Assembly (NCBI GenBank): GCA_046329815.1 | Contig: JAXLTY010000003.1 | Coordinates: 372,001 to 436,000 of the forward strand | Direction: 5' to 3' | Source: JADJSS01 sp046329815 | GTDB lineage: Bacteria > Bacteroidota > Bacteroidia > Chitinophagales > JADIYW01 | Length of the DNA: 64,000 nucleotides | Part shown: piece after piece, positions 32,421 to 42,443 of the stretch | Position numbering within the stretch: position 1 is the stretch's first letter | Layout of the letters: each line of letters opens with the position of its first letter | Notes under the pieces: generated by a model | Told to the model about the DNA's origin: nothing | Seen by the model: the letters and a program-made list of their open reading frames with translations, nothing else | The model's database searches: none | Position numbers and translations under genes: made by a program

Positions 32421-33836
32421 CTAATTATACTCAGCAATTATATTCTGCACGTTAGCATCATCTTTCAATTCTTCATAAAATTCGAATAGCACTTCGTGCA
32501 TTGCATAATTTTCTTCCAACAACATGCGTAACAAAATTTCTCCGTGTTTTGGCTGGTTTTCCATGTAAGTAATTGCACAAATCGCATATTGTAACTCTAT
32601 CGTTGATTTACAAACTTCTGTTCCTTTTTGCGCAATTTCTTTAGCGGTTTCCGTGTCGCCGTTTACAGCCATAATTTTCGCTAAAATAAAATACGCTTCA
32701 TATCTCTTTACAAAAATATCGATTGCTGTTTCACAAGCATCGATCGCGACTTCGGTTTCACCGATTTCCAGTGCTGCTTCAGCCATCGCCAAGCAAAAAT
32801 CGTATTGCTCTTTTTCTAACTCATTTGCTTTCTGGAATGATTTATAGGCCTGTTCCCAAAGTCCTTCGTGTTTATAGGTTTCACCTATCCTGAAATACGC
32901 TTCCGATAACGACGGATTTTCATGCACTGCTTTTCTGTAGCAATAACGCGCCATCTTCATTTCACCTAATGCTTCGTGACATTGTCCTTGCAAATAAAAA
33001 ACTTCTTCGTCCGGTTCGTAAGTTGCTAACATTTCCTGTAAAACATCGAGTGCTTTTTGAAACTCATTGTTTTTAAAATGAATTTCCGCAATATCCTGAT
33101 ATACAAAATCCGCTTCTTCATTAATTGCTAAAACATACTCATAGGCATTGATCGCTTTTTCATCGTCGCCGCAACCACGATATGCGCTTGCTAGATTATA
33201 CCACGCAAACTGGTTGTATGGATTATCATCAATCATTTTTTGATGGATCGGAATACTTTCTTTATATCGTTCCGTAATTTCAATACAATAATTAAAACGA
33301 TTCAGTGCTTCTTCATTATTCGGATCTGCTTTTAAACATAAAATCAGGTTGTCATATACTTCTGCATATTTTCCCCAATCTTCATACACATCACACAGTT
33401 GAAGATATACATCAGCCAAATCTTCCTCTTCTACTTTTTCCAATTGGTCTTCCAGAATTGCAATCGCTTCTTTATATTTTGACTGGAACGAAAATATTTC
33501 GGCGCGCAATAAATAAATACCTAATTCTGTACTGTCAAAAATTGCTGCTTTATCCAGAATTTCCAGACTTGCGTCAATTTGCTTAAGTTCAAAAAGTATC
33601 TGCGCTTTCTTCAATAACAAAATTGAAGAATACGGATATTGCAGCAGTGATTTTTCCGCAACATCAAACGCGCTGTCGAACTGGTTGCGTTCTTCGTAAT
33701 ACTCAATAATGGTTTCAAAATCGTCTTGTTCGAAAAATGGTGTGTAATTCGTTTTTAACGATTGTTCGTATTGCTGAACTAACTCTAATACGTTCACTTC
33801 ATCTTCATTTTCGTTGTCAAATTCAAAATTACTCAT
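32421..33836 (-). CDS. TPR-repeat protein
   Basis: This 471-residue protein is built of consecutive TPR units, for example DSAFDVAEKSLLQYPYSSI, AWYNLASAYRGCGDDEKAINAYEYVLAI and AYFRIGETYKHEGLWEQAYKSFQKA. The open frame extends 12 codons upstream, but the box TAACTTTG at 33870-33877 overlaps that extension, so MSNFEF at 33836 is chosen. No signal peptide is evident. It is probably a cytosolic scaffold, and the partner is unknown. Confidence 0.85.
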   Translation of the reverse strand: MSNFEFDNENEDEVNVLELVQQYEQSLKTNYTPFFEQDDFETIIEYYEERNQFDSAFDVAEKSLLQYPYSSILLLKKAQILFELKQIDASLEILDKAAIFDSTELGIYLLRAEIFSFQSKYKEAIAILEDQLEKVEEEDLADVYLQLCDVYEDWGKYAEVYDNLILCLKADPNNEEALNRFNYCIEITERYKESIPIHQKMIDDNPYNQFAWYNLASAYRGCGDDEKAINAYEYVLAINEEADFVYQDIAEIHFKNNEFQKALDVLQEMLATYEPDEEVFYLQGQCHEALGEMKMARYCYRKAVHENPSLSEAYFRIGETYKHEGLWEQAYKSFQKANELEKEQYDFCLAMAEAALEIGETEVAIDACETAIDIFVKRYEAYFILAKIMAVNGDTETAKEIAQKGTEVCKSTIELQYAICAITYMENQPKHGEILLRMLLEENYAMHEVLFEFYEELKDDANVQNIIAEYN

Positions 33837-33869
33837 ACGCTTAATTTTTGATACTATTGTATCGCAATT

Positions 33870-33877
33870 CAAAGTTA
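33870..33877 (-). promoter_or_regulatory. -7 box (TAACTTTG) of the TPR gene
   Basis: On the minus strand TAACTTTG matches TAnnTTTG. It places the start about 30 bp upstream of the ATG at 33836 and rules out the upstream in-frame start. Confidence 0.55.
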
Positions 33878-33914
33878 ATACTTATTATTGTGTACAATTT
33901 GAGTTAAAAGTTAA

Positions 33915-35231
33915 ATGTTAGATGTGAAAAAAACGATTCTACTTATTAACATTATGGTATTATTGCTGAAAACAACAGTTTTTGCTCAAGATTCAGTTTC
34001 AGTAAAAACAGATTCATTTCCTGTCAAAAAAGAAAAACATTTTAAGAAACTCGAAAACGTACAACAAAAATATCTGCATTGGATAGATAAAAAAAATCGT
34101 GAGTTTCCGTTTGCTTTGCCGGCTATTGCTTATAATAAATATGATGGTGTTCAAATCGGTGCTGTATTGATCAACTTAAAACAACCGGTAAAACAGGTAG
34201 ATTTTACTGCAAGTTTATTGTATGGTATTAAATCAAAAAAAGTAAACGGAACTGTAAACGTTGATTATTATTACAAACCTAAAAAAGGTGTGGTTTCTCA
34301 AATAAAACCAGGTGTTCGTTTTCAGAGTTTTACGTATGCAGATTATGTGAAGCCATTAAAATATTATGCCATTCATCCTGAAATTGCAGTAAATTTTAAT
34401 CACAGAACAGAAAAACTGGAAAAAATTTCACATCAACTTATTTTCAGAAATCATGTTGTTTTAAAAAAAGATTTGGCATTTAATCCAAGTGAAATAAAAG
34501 ATACGTTGACTAGATTTTATGTAAACGAATTTCAATATCATTTTAAACGTGAAGACAAAAATTTTCCGGTGGATGCGTCGTTGAATATCGAACAAAGCAA
34601 ACAATTTGTAAAAACCTATTTTACGGCTAATTCTTTTATTCGCTATCAATTAAAAAATTACAACACAGGTGTTCATCTGCGCTTTTTTGTCGGCGGTTTT
34701 TTATGGCGAAAAGATCAGTTTTTCTTTAATGACATGACGTATGCTAATTATGGTTTCAGTGTGAATGGAAGAACCGGCTCGCAGGATTATTTTTATAATG
34801 ATTTTTATTTTAACAGAAACGGACAAGATGGTTTTGGCGCTAATCAGATTACAAAAACTGATGGTTTCCTGAAAACGGTTGCACCAAAAACAATCATCGG
34901 GCAAACGCCAAACTGGTTGATGGCGTTTAATTTAAAACTTGATTTTCCGATAAAATATGTTCCGATAAAATTCTTCTTTGACTTGGCATATTCTTATAAT
35001 AAAAGATACGGAAATGGTGCGCCGTTGCCAATCAAATCTTTTCAATATGACGCCGGTTTGATGTTTAGTTTCTTTGATGAAGGTTTTGAGATTTATTTGC
35101 CGTTTTTAGTAAGTAAAGATTATAAAACATATTACAAATCCAACGCGCCGAAATTCGGTCAGCGCATTTCATTTTTACTCGATTTACATAAGATCGAATT
35201 GCATAAAAAAATCAGAGATATGCATTTTTAG
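33915..35231 (+). CDS. outer-membrane beta-barrel protein (predicted)
   Basis: This 438-residue protein has a signal peptide ending VFAQD, a short Lys-rich N-terminus and a C-terminal part of alternating amphipathic beta-strands rich in aromatics (for example DFTASLLYGIKSKKVNGTVNVDYYYKPKKG, HLRFFVGGFLW, and a final strand ending in RDMHF). The final Phe fits an outer-membrane barrel signal. The N-terminal segment DGVQIGAVLINLKQPVKQVDF resembles barrel domains attached to other exported proteins, but no catalytic domain is present here. Confidence 0.7.
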   Translation: MLDVKKTILLINIMVLLLKTTVFAQDSVSVKTDSFPVKKEKHFKKLENVQQKYLHWIDKKNREFPFALPAIAYNKYDGVQIGAVLINLKQPVKQVDFTASLLYGIKSKKVNGTVNVDYYYKPKKGVVSQIKPGVRFQSFTYADYVKPLKYYAIHPEIAVNFNHRTEKLEKISHQLIFRNHVVLKKDLAFNPSEIKDTLTRFYVNEFQYHFKREDKNFPVDASLNIEQSKQFVKTYFTANSFIRYQLKNYNTGVHLRFFVGGFLWRKDQFFFNDMTYANYGFSVNGRTGSQDYFYNDFYFNRNGQDGFGANQITKTDGFLKTVAPKTIIGQTPNWLMAFNLKLDFPIKYVPIKFFFDLAYSYNKRYGNGAPLPIKSFQYDAGLMFSFFDEGFEIYLPFLVSKDYKTYYKSNAPKFGQRISFLLDLHKIELHKKIRDMHF

Positions 35232-35354
35232 TTAAAAAACGTCATTTATTATCAATTTCATTGAGTTGAATCAATTTTTTTGCACATTTTCTAAGTTTAT
35301 TTTCGTAGTTTAGAACCGAGAAGACGTAAACTTTTATTTTAAAACCATCTTACT

Positions 35355-36008
35355 ATGGCTAATCTTTATTTTAAAGATTACACACCTGTTGTTCATTTTA
35401 AAAGAGCAAAACCTACTCACCAGGAGTGCCTGAACTATCTTGCATTGTTCTTGAAGAATTTTGCATTTATAGAAGAAAGTGATCTGCAAAATCTTGGAAA
35501 ATATTTTGAATATTTTTCGGCTAAAAAAAATGATATTATATCTTCGCAAGGTAAATACTGCGAACATATTGTATTTATTTGTAAAGGTGCTGTAAAACAC
35601 GTGATTGAAAATAACAATCAGCAAAATGTTATCGAGTTATTTACCGAAGCTAATTTCTGCGCGTCTATCAAAAGTTTTATTTCCGGAAAACCTGCAATAG
35701 CCGGTTTTATTTGTTCGCAAAATACTTACGGTTTAAAATTATCATTAGAAAATTTTGAACGATTAATACAACTGCGACCTGCTTTTGAACAATTAATGAA
35801 TCAAATGCAAGATGAAACAGCTACTAATTATATGTATCGCCTGACTTTTTTCCAGTCGTTGGATTCAAACGGACGATATCATGTATTGCTGAAAGAACAT
35901 CCTGATGCATTTGAAAAATTTACCATGCAGGATATTTCTAATTATTTAGATATCAAAGCGGAAACACTCAGTCGATTGCGCAAGAAAAAAGAAGCTGAAC
36001 CAGAATAA
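35355..36008 (+). CDS. Crp/Fnr family regulator
   Basis: This 217-residue protein has a cyclic-nucleotide-binding-like beta-roll (EHIVFICKGAVKHVI..VIELFTEANFCASIKSFISGKPAIAGFI) followed by a helix and a C-terminal winged HTH (FTMQDISNYLDIKAETLSRLRKKKE). The FNR-type Cys cluster is not obvious, so it is probably a CRP-like regulator. The target is unknown. It is followed by a strong terminator hairpin. Confidence 0.88.
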   Translation: MANLYFKDYTPVVHFKRAKPTHQECLNYLALFLKNFAFIEESDLQNLGKYFEYFSAKKNDIISSQGKYCEHIVFICKGAVKHVIENNNQQNVIELFTEANFCASIKSFISGKPAIAGFICSQNTYGLKLSLENFERLIQLRPAFEQLMNQMQDETATNYMYRLTFFQSLDSNGRYHVLLKEHPDAFEKFTMQDISNYLDIKAETLSRLRKKKEAEPE

Positions 36009-36041
36009 AAAAACAGGAAGCAAAATTGCTTCCTGTTTTTC
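36009..36041 (+). terminator. Rho-independent terminator
   Basis: AACAGGAAGC at about 36011 and GCTTCCTGTT near 36028 flank AAAATT and are followed by a T-tract. An A-tract at the other side allows bidirectional action for the convergent gene at 36065. Confidence 0.85.
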
Positions 36042-36064
36042 ATTTTATGATACTTAAACCTCTA

Positions 36065-37363
36065 TTATTTTCCTAAAGCAATAGCATTTTGAAAACCTGG
36101 TTTTGCATGTACTTCTTGCAGTGCAGCATCAGCCGCAGCACGCGATGAGAAACCTGTGATCCAAACTACATTCAATCCTTTTTCGTTTTTATAAGTGATC
36201 AATTTACCAATAGATGCAAACTGATTTAACAAACTCCAGTTCGGATTTGCAAACGCACCCAATTGTATAGCATTTCCAAACGTAGCTAACATTTGCGCCT
36301 GTGTTTTAGAACCATACGATTTTACGTTGCCATTTATAGTACTTGTTGGCTGAGCGTTATTATTTGCAACTATAGTATTTTGTTGTTGTTGTTTTATATC
36401 ATCATTTGCCACTGTAGGTTTTGGCATGGTTGTTTTTTGTTTTGGCTCTACAGTTTCTGCGTTTGCGTAATAGCCATTGTTTTGTGTTTTTGTCTGCATT
36501 TGCTGCGTACTCATTCCGGCACTGTTATTTACCGGCATTGCTGTTGAGTTATCACCTATTGCGCCTGTTTCGCTTGTATTTGCAGGCGTTGCCGTTGAGT
36601 TATCACCAATCGCTGCTATTGTTTCAGCTTCTGTTTTCTTGTTATTCGACACTTGGTTATTCTCTTGATTGTTAACCGTATTTTGTATTTCTGCTTTTTT
36701 ATCTTTTGCGGTTACCACTGTTTGTTCAACTGCTTTTGGCATCTCTTTTCTTTCTTCTATTTTAGCTGTTGTAGTTTGCGCCTTTTCGGTTACTGTACTA
36801 CTTACCTGCTCTTTTGCAGGTGGTGCAGGTTGTGTTTCAGAATCGGTAACCTGTAATGTATTTAAATCTAATTTTTTGATGATTCCATTTGATGAATACG
36901 TCAATGTATGGTCATTTAATAAACCAGGATTAGATTCATTGTATATAGTATTGATACCTTTTCCCAGATTAGATGGTTTGCTCCATTTTCCATCTTTAAA
37001 TTCTGAAACATACAAATCCAAACCACCTACGGAATTTGGAAAACCTGCAACGAAATACATTTTCTTTATGTTTCCAACTTCTAACAAAGCAGGCTGACCG
37101 ACTTTAAATGTTCCGAGCAAACTACTGTTCATGGTATAAGCAAACCATTTTTTATCTTTTTGCGTTGCATGCAATACTTCAAACATGAGCGTTTCCTCTA
37201 ACGTTTTTAAACGAACCGGAATGGTATATGGTGGCACGTTATCATCATATATTAAAAAGGTAATTTCCTGCAAAAAAGAATAGTCACCATTCGTAATAGA
37301 TTTAGCAGCAGTATTTTTATAAATTAAGAATATACTTAATGCGATCAGTAATAATTTTTTCAT
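36065..37363 (-). CDS. exported protein with PD40-like start and SPOR-like end
   Basis: This 432-residue protein has a signal peptide (KKLLLIALSIFLIYKNTAAKS), a region about 30-180 resembling a beta-propeller-like exported domain (VGGLDLYVSEFKDGKWSKPSNLGKGIN), a low-complexity Gln/Asn/Thr-rich linker with two tandem AIGDNSTA blocks (about 250-280), and a C-terminal 75-residue SPOR-like end (IQLGAFANPNW...VVWITGFSSRAAADAALQEV). SPOR domains bind peptidoglycan glycan strands. Its role is unknown. It shares a bidirectional terminator with the Crp/Fnr gene. Confidence 0.7.
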   Translation of the reverse strand: MKKLLLIALSIFLIYKNTAAKSITNGDYSFLQEITFLIYDDNVPPYTIPVRLKTLEETLMFEVLHATQKDKKWFAYTMNSSLLGTFKVGQPALLEVGNIKKMYFVAGFPNSVGGLDLYVSEFKDGKWSKPSNLGKGINTIYNESNPGLLNDHTLTYSSNGIIKKLDLNTLQVTDSETQPAPPAKEQVSSTVTEKAQTTTAKIEERKEMPKAVEQTVVTAKDKKAEIQNTVNNQENNQVSNNKKTEAETIAAIGDNSTATPANTSETGAIGDNSTAMPVNNSAGMSTQQMQTKTQNNGYYANAETVEPKQKTTMPKPTVANDDIKQQQQNTIVANNNAQPTSTINGNVKSYGSKTQAQMLATFGNAIQLGAFANPNWSLLNQFASIGKLITYKNEKGLNVVWITGFSSRAAADAALQEVHAKPGFQNAIALGK

Positions 37364-37578
37364 TTGTTTTTATATTTAATATCAGCGCTTACTATTGTAA
37401 ATCAGACGCACTTACAAAAGTCAGATTTTATACAACCATACAAACGCTAAAGTTTTCCACATTGTTGTATTACATGGACTTACAACAATAATGCCAACTC
37501 TGAAAACGCGGTTTTCCTATTAACTTTTTTTATTATTTATTATTGTAAAGCAAAAAAGTTTTATTTAATTTGTAGTGA

Positions 37579-38508
37579 ATGAAGATTGAGAACTGGCTAT
37601 TGAAATCTCTTTGTATATTGGTATTAGCGATACTTCCAATATATAATTTTGCACTTGGAGATTTAAAACTTTCAGGTGCACGCCAGGCAGGAATGGGCAT
37701 GAATTCCATTGGAATGATAAGCGTATATTCCGCATATAACAATCAGGCAGCCGGTGCCTATTTAGAACATCCAAGTTTCGGCATTTACTACTCGCCTGTT
37801 TTTGTAGGTTTAGGTGTAAATAATATTTCAGGTGTAGTTACCTATCCAATGAAAAAACAAAAAGCCGGAACATTCGGTTTTTCAATCCATTATTTTGGCT
37901 ACAGCGCATTTAACGAAAAAAAAATCGGTTTATCTTATGCAATAAAACTTGCTAAATTTATTTCTATTGGTGTTCAATTGGATTATATCAATGCGAAAAT
38001 TCAAGGGTATGGCTCTAAAAATTTAGCAACATTTGAATTTGGCGTTTTAGCACGACCAATTCCGGAATTAACAATTGCCGCGCATGTTTATAATCCGGCG
38101 AAAATCGTTATTGATAAAGCAACCGGCGAAAAATTACCCATCGTATTACGCGTTGGCGTCACCTATGAAGCCATCAAACGATTCTTTATTTCTGCGCAAA
38201 TTGACAAAGACTTTTCCAGGAAATTAGTATTCAGAGCCGGTGTAGAATACACTTTAAAAGATATGATCAGTTTTCGTGCAGGTGTTGCCACAGATCCGGT
38301 TTCAGGTACTTTCGGCGCAGGCGTAAAACTCAAGCAAGGTTTAGGTATTGATATTGCCTGCACTTATCAGGCAAATTTAGGTTTCAGTCCGCATTTTGGA
38401 ATTTTATATGAACTAAAGAAGAAAAAGAAAATAAAGGATGTGTCACCGCAAACAACAACACCTACACCGATTGAACAAGTTGCGCCAACCATTGAAACAC
38501 CTAAATAG
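37579..38508 (+). CDS. PorV/OmpP1-like outer-membrane protein (predicted)
   Basis: This 309-residue protein has a signal peptide and then GDLKLSGARQAGMGMNSIGMISVYSAYNNQAAGAYLEHPSFGIYYSP, with the 'ARQAGMG' start and Asn/Gln/Ala-rich first strand typical of FadL/PorV/UPF0164-type barrels. Many amphipathic beta-strands follow to about residue 270, ending in a Lys-rich, Thr/Pro-rich tail. It could be an outer-membrane transporter or a type IX secretion accessory. It is upstream of lepA on the same strand. Confidence 0.7.
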   Translation: MKIENWLLKSLCILVLAILPIYNFALGDLKLSGARQAGMGMNSIGMISVYSAYNNQAAGAYLEHPSFGIYYSPVFVGLGVNNISGVVTYPMKKQKAGTFGFSIHYFGYSAFNEKKIGLSYAIKLAKFISIGVQLDYINAKIQGYGSKNLATFEFGVLARPIPELTIAAHVYNPAKIVIDKATGEKLPIVLRVGVTYEAIKRFFISAQIDKDFSRKLVFRAGVEYTLKDMISFRAGVATDPVSGTFGAGVKLKQGLGIDIACTYQANLGFSPHFGILYELKKKKKIKDVSPQTTTPTPIEQVAPTIETPK

Positions 38509-38557
38509 CTAATTTTCAGCTAACCAAATAGTAATTTTATTTTGGATTTAAAAACCG

Positions 38558-38565
38558 TATTTTTG
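38558..38565 (+). promoter_or_regulatory. -7 box (TATTTTTG) of lepA
   Basis: A match to TAnnTTTG only 4 bp upstream of the ATG at 38570, so the lepA mRNA is probably leaderless. A TTTG at 38541 is only 13 bp upstream. Confidence 0.6.
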
Positions 38566-38569
38566 CGCC

Positions 38570-40363
38570 ATGGAAAACATTCGAAATTTCTGTATTATAG
38601 CACATATTGACCACGGTAAAAGTACATTGGCTGACCGTTTGTTAGAAGTGACTAAAACAGTTTCTGAGCGCGAAATGCAATCACAGGCATTGGATGATAT
38701 GGACTTGGAACGCGAACGCGGCATTACGATTAAAAGTAAAGCCATACAAATGAATTACACCGATAAAAACGGTAAAAAATATATACTGAATTTAATCGAC
38801 ACACCAGGTCATGTTGATTTTTCGTATGAAGTTTCACGCTCATTAGCCGCATGCGAAGGTGCTTTGTTATTGGTAGATGCTGCACAAGGTATTCAGGCGC
38901 AAACGATTTCCAATTTATATTTAGCTATTGAAAATGGTTTGGAAATTATTCCTGTCATCAATAAAGTAGATATGCCAGGCGCGATGATCGAAGAAGTAAC
39001 CGACCAAATCATTGATTTAATTGGCTGCAAAGCAGAAGATATTATTTTGGCAAGCGGAAAAACCGGAATTGGTATTGATGATATTTTCGATGCAGTGATT
39101 AAACGTGTGCCTGCTCCAGAAGGTGATGCGAATGAACCTTTGCAAGCATTGATCTTTGATTCTGTTTTCAATTCATTTCGTGGTGTGATTGCCTATGTTC
39201 GTATTAAAAATGGCACACTGAAAAAAGGCGATAAAGTAAAATTTATGGCTACCGGAAAAGAATATTATGCTGATGAAGTTGGTGTGTTAAAAATGAGTTT
39301 GGATCCACGACCTGAAATTTCTGCAGGCGATGTTGGCTATGTGATTACAGGTTTAAAAGTTTCCAAAGAAATTAAAGTTGGTGATACGCTGACGCATGTT
39401 GCCAATCCGTGCAAAGATATTATACATGGTTTTGAAGACGTAAAACCGATGGTGTTTGCCGGAATTTATCCAATTGATAATGACGATTTTGAAGAGTTGC
39501 GCGATTCACTGGAAAAACTGCAATTGAATGATGCTTCATTAGTTTGGGAACCGGAAACATCACTGGCTTTGGGTTTTGGTTTTCGCTGCGGCTTTTTAGG
39601 TTTATTGCATTTGGAAATTGTTCAGGAACGACTGGAGCGCGAATATGATATGACGATCATCACTACTGTACCGAATGTAACGTATCATGCTTATTTGAAA
39701 AACGGAACAAAACTGATTGTCAATAATCCATCAGATTTACCTGAACCGACAATTTTAAATTATGTAGATGAACCTTACATAAAAGCGCAAGTGATTACAA
39801 AGCCTGAATATATTGGTCCAATCATGAAGTTGTGCATGGACAAACGCGGCATTTTGAAGAACCAGGTTTATTTAACGGAAACAAGAATTGAATTGCAGTT
39901 TGATTTGCCTTTGGCAGAAATTGTGTTTGATTTTTATGATATTTTAAAATCGATTTCTAAAGGTTACGCGAGCTTTGATTATCAGTTAGCTGACTTCAGA
40001 GAAAGTGATTTAGTGAAATTAGATATTAAATTGAACGGTGATAATGTAGATGCATTTTCTGCTTTGATACACAGAAGCAAGGCGTATTATTTTGGCAGCC
40101 GTTTATGCGAAAAACTGAAAGAGTTGATTCCACGTCAACAATTCTTAATTGCCATACAAGCAGCGATTGGCGCGAAAATTATTGCGCGCGAAACCATTTC
40201 CGCAATGCGAAAAGATGTTACCGCAAAATGTTACGGCGGCGATATTTCACGTAAACGTAAATTATTGGAAAAGCAGAAAAAAGGTAAAAAACGTATGCGC
40301 CAGGTTGGCAATGTAGAAGTTCCGCAGGAAGCGTTTATGGCTGTGTTGAAGTTGAATGATTAG
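38570..40363 (+). CDS. lepA: elongation factor 4 (LepA)
   Basis: This 597-residue translational GTPase back-translocates ribosomes. Signatures: AHIDHGKSTLADRLLE (G1), RERGITIKSKA, DTPGHVDF (G3), NKVDMPGA (G4), and the LepA-specific C-terminal region KCYGGDISRKRKLLEKQKKGKKRMR. The length is typical. No upstream leader is likely given the promoter position. Confidence 0.97.
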   Translation: MENIRNFCIIAHIDHGKSTLADRLLEVTKTVSEREMQSQALDDMDLERERGITIKSKAIQMNYTDKNGKKYILNLIDTPGHVDFSYEVSRSLAACEGALLLVDAAQGIQAQTISNLYLAIENGLEIIPVINKVDMPGAMIEEVTDQIIDLIGCKAEDIILASGKTGIGIDDIFDAVIKRVPAPEGDANEPLQALIFDSVFNSFRGVIAYVRIKNGTLKKGDKVKFMATGKEYYADEVGVLKMSLDPRPEISAGDVGYVITGLKVSKEIKVGDTLTHVANPCKDIIHGFEDVKPMVFAGIYPIDNDDFEELRDSLEKLQLNDASLVWEPETSLALGFGFRCGFLGLLHLEIVQERLEREYDMTIITTVPNVTYHAYLKNGTKLIVNNPSDLPEPTILNYVDEPYIKAQVITKPEYIGPIMKLCMDKRGILKNQVYLTETRIELQFDLPLAEIVFDFYDILKSISKGYASFDYQLADFRESDLVKLDIKLNGDNVDAFSALIHRSKAYYFGSRLCEKLKELIPRQQFLIAIQAAIGAKIIARETISAMRKDVTAKCYGGDISRKRKLLEKQKKGKKRMRQVGNVEVPQEAFMAVLKLND

Positions 40364-40504
40364 TGTTGTTAGTAGTTGTACGTTATTAGTTATTAGGAAA
40401 GTAAAAAATCTTCTCATTTTACCGTTTACTCAATGGAATTACCGTTTACTCATTAAGTGATCTTATAATAAGATATTTTTCATATCTTAGCTAAAACTAA
40501 TATT

Positions 40505-42439
40505 ATGAAAAATCCAATTTACTTGACTCTATTTCTATTGTTTTCTTTAAATTCTATTGCACAGGATTGTGGTTATTTTGATCCTGTTGCACATACACGT
40601 TATGCATTTAATAGAGACAAGAATAATATAGTAACATTGAAAGTGTATAAACAAATCACTGAAAAAAAAGGATACTATATAACAAAAAGTGGAACCAAAT
40701 ATTACTTAAATTCTGAAGACACGATTGTTGCAAAGTTAAAAACTGATGTAACCGAATTTAATTGTATTAGTTGTAGCACAGCAACTGTTAATATTCCAAA
40801 CGATGGTACTGTATTTCCTAGAAAAACTATAACTGATGGTATAAATAGTTTAGATACATTTATATTAATTTGCCCTACTCCTGTTGGTGCAGCAGCAAGA
40901 GCTATAAATACATATAAAGTTAGTGGTGATTTTAATGCTGTTCGATTTGTATCAAAAGACTCAGTATATGTAGCGCCTGCTAAAGAAACAACAGATGCCT
41001 TTCCATTAAAAGATGACATTTCATTCGATGAATTTTCGTTGCGCATGGATTATTATTTCTCGCAATTAGGTGAAACAAGTACTGCAAATTCATCTGTTAA
41101 AGCAGAAATTTTTTCTTGTCTGAAACAAGCAAAATTAAAGCAAGAATTGATAGACGCTGAAAATGAAAAATATAATGAAGAATTAGGAGCATTAACAATA
41201 TCTAAAAAGGAAATAAAAATATTTAAAAAAAATCCTGATAGCGAAGAACCGTTAACCATCAAGGAAGTAAAAGCAGACATAGTGGATGGATTTGTATATG
41301 ATGTACAAATAATTGATAGTTCGGATAATTCATACACTACCAGACGAATTTTCACATTAAAAGATATGAATACTTGTAAAACTATCAAATGTTACAAAGA
41401 GTTGGTTGGCAAAGGCAAAAGAAAAGCAAAAAACGTAATAAAACAACCAATGATTGTTTTAACAGATGTGTTAAAATATAACAGAAAATCCGGTAGTTTA
41501 TTTCGACCTATGAATACAGGAATTGATTTAATCGCAAACGATCCGGAAAAATCTAAATTAAAAATTGGACAAAGTTTAGCACCAAGCCAAGTTTTTCAAG
41601 TCGCTGCTTATACCGATATTCTTGCTTTAGCAAACAAGCAAAATAATGGAATTTTTGAATTAGAAGTCAGCAGTTTACAACGTCCGACGTCAAGAGCATT
41701 AGGCAAATCAAATGTTATACTATTTCATACATTAAGGGAGCGATTTATATATCGAAAATTTTCAGAACCGAATAGTGAACTAAATTTAGACGAACGTTTT
41801 GCTTTTCAAAGCAGTACAACAAAATCAGATACCGTAAGAAATACAACCGAACACGAATACAATAATCGTTATTCCATATTAGATTTAAGACAACGCAGTT
41901 TTTTAAGTGCTGATTTAACTGTTGGTTTAGTTAACTACAGATGGTTTGGCTATAGAATAAAAGAACCTCACAAAGGTTATCTTAATTTTATTTCCGGACT
42001 TAATTTAGTAAACATACGTTCTACATTCGTTGACTCTACTTATAAAAACACGCTATATAAAATCGACACATTTTCAATCGCAAGAAACCCTGTTGTAGTT
42101 TATAATTTCGGACTACAATTAGGTAGCATTTTTTATTTTGGAAGAGGATTTCACTGGCAGTTTAATTATAATATAGAATGGCAAGTTCCATTTAACTTTA
42201 TCCAAAACGACAGAGATTTATTGAAATATAATCTCGCTAAAAAGTTTACTTGCATTCAATCTTTAGAAAACAGAATACAATATCAAATTCCAGGTCAAAA
42301 TCATAGTTATTTATTTGGCAAATTTATATTTAGTAAAGAAATTACAGATATCAAACATCCTACAAAATATCTTACTTATCAGTTAGCTGTTGGCTATAAT
42401 TTAGATATTGCAGATTTGTTTTCTAATATAAAAAAATAG
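40505..42439 (+). CDS. large exported protein of unknown function
   Basis: This 644-residue protein has a signal peptide ending SIAQDCGYF. The middle (about 190-300) is Lys-rich and possibly helical. The C-terminal ~230 residues contain amphipathic beta-strands (LTVGLVNYRWFGYRIKEPHKG, FGLQLGSIFYFGRGFHWQF, TYQLAVGYNLDIADL) suggestive of an outer-membrane barrel. No family is recognised. It ends 4 bp before the deaminase-like gene, so the two are one transcription unit. Confidence 0.7.
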   Translation: MKNPIYLTLFLLFSLNSIAQDCGYFDPVAHTRYAFNRDKNNIVTLKVYKQITEKKGYYITKSGTKYYLNSEDTIVAKLKTDVTEFNCISCSTATVNIPNDGTVFPRKTITDGINSLDTFILICPTPVGAAARAINTYKVSGDFNAVRFVSKDSVYVAPAKETTDAFPLKDDISFDEFSLRMDYYFSQLGETSTANSSVKAEIFSCLKQAKLKQELIDAENEKYNEELGALTISKKEIKIFKKNPDSEEPLTIKEVKADIVDGFVYDVQIIDSSDNSYTTRRIFTLKDMNTCKTIKCYKELVGKGKRKAKNVIKQPMIVLTDVLKYNRKSGSLFRPMNTGIDLIANDPEKSKLKIGQSLAPSQVFQVAAYTDILALANKQNNGIFELEVSSLQRPTSRALGKSNVILFHTLRERFIYRKFSEPNSELNLDERFAFQSSTTKSDTVRNTTEHEYNNRYSILDLRQRSFLSADLTVGLVNYRWFGYRIKEPHKGYLNFISGLNLVNIRSTFVDSTYKNTLYKIDTFSIARNPVVVYNFGLQLGSIFYFGRGFHWQFNYNIEWQVPFNFIQNDRDLLKYNLAKKFTCIQSLENRIQYQIPGQNHSYLFGKFIFSKEITDIKHPTKYLTYQLAVGYNLDIADLFSNIKK

Positions 42440-42443
42440 CGCT

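Noticed and set aside
33837..33872. Upstream start of the TPR gene
   Set aside because: The -7 box lies inside this extension.
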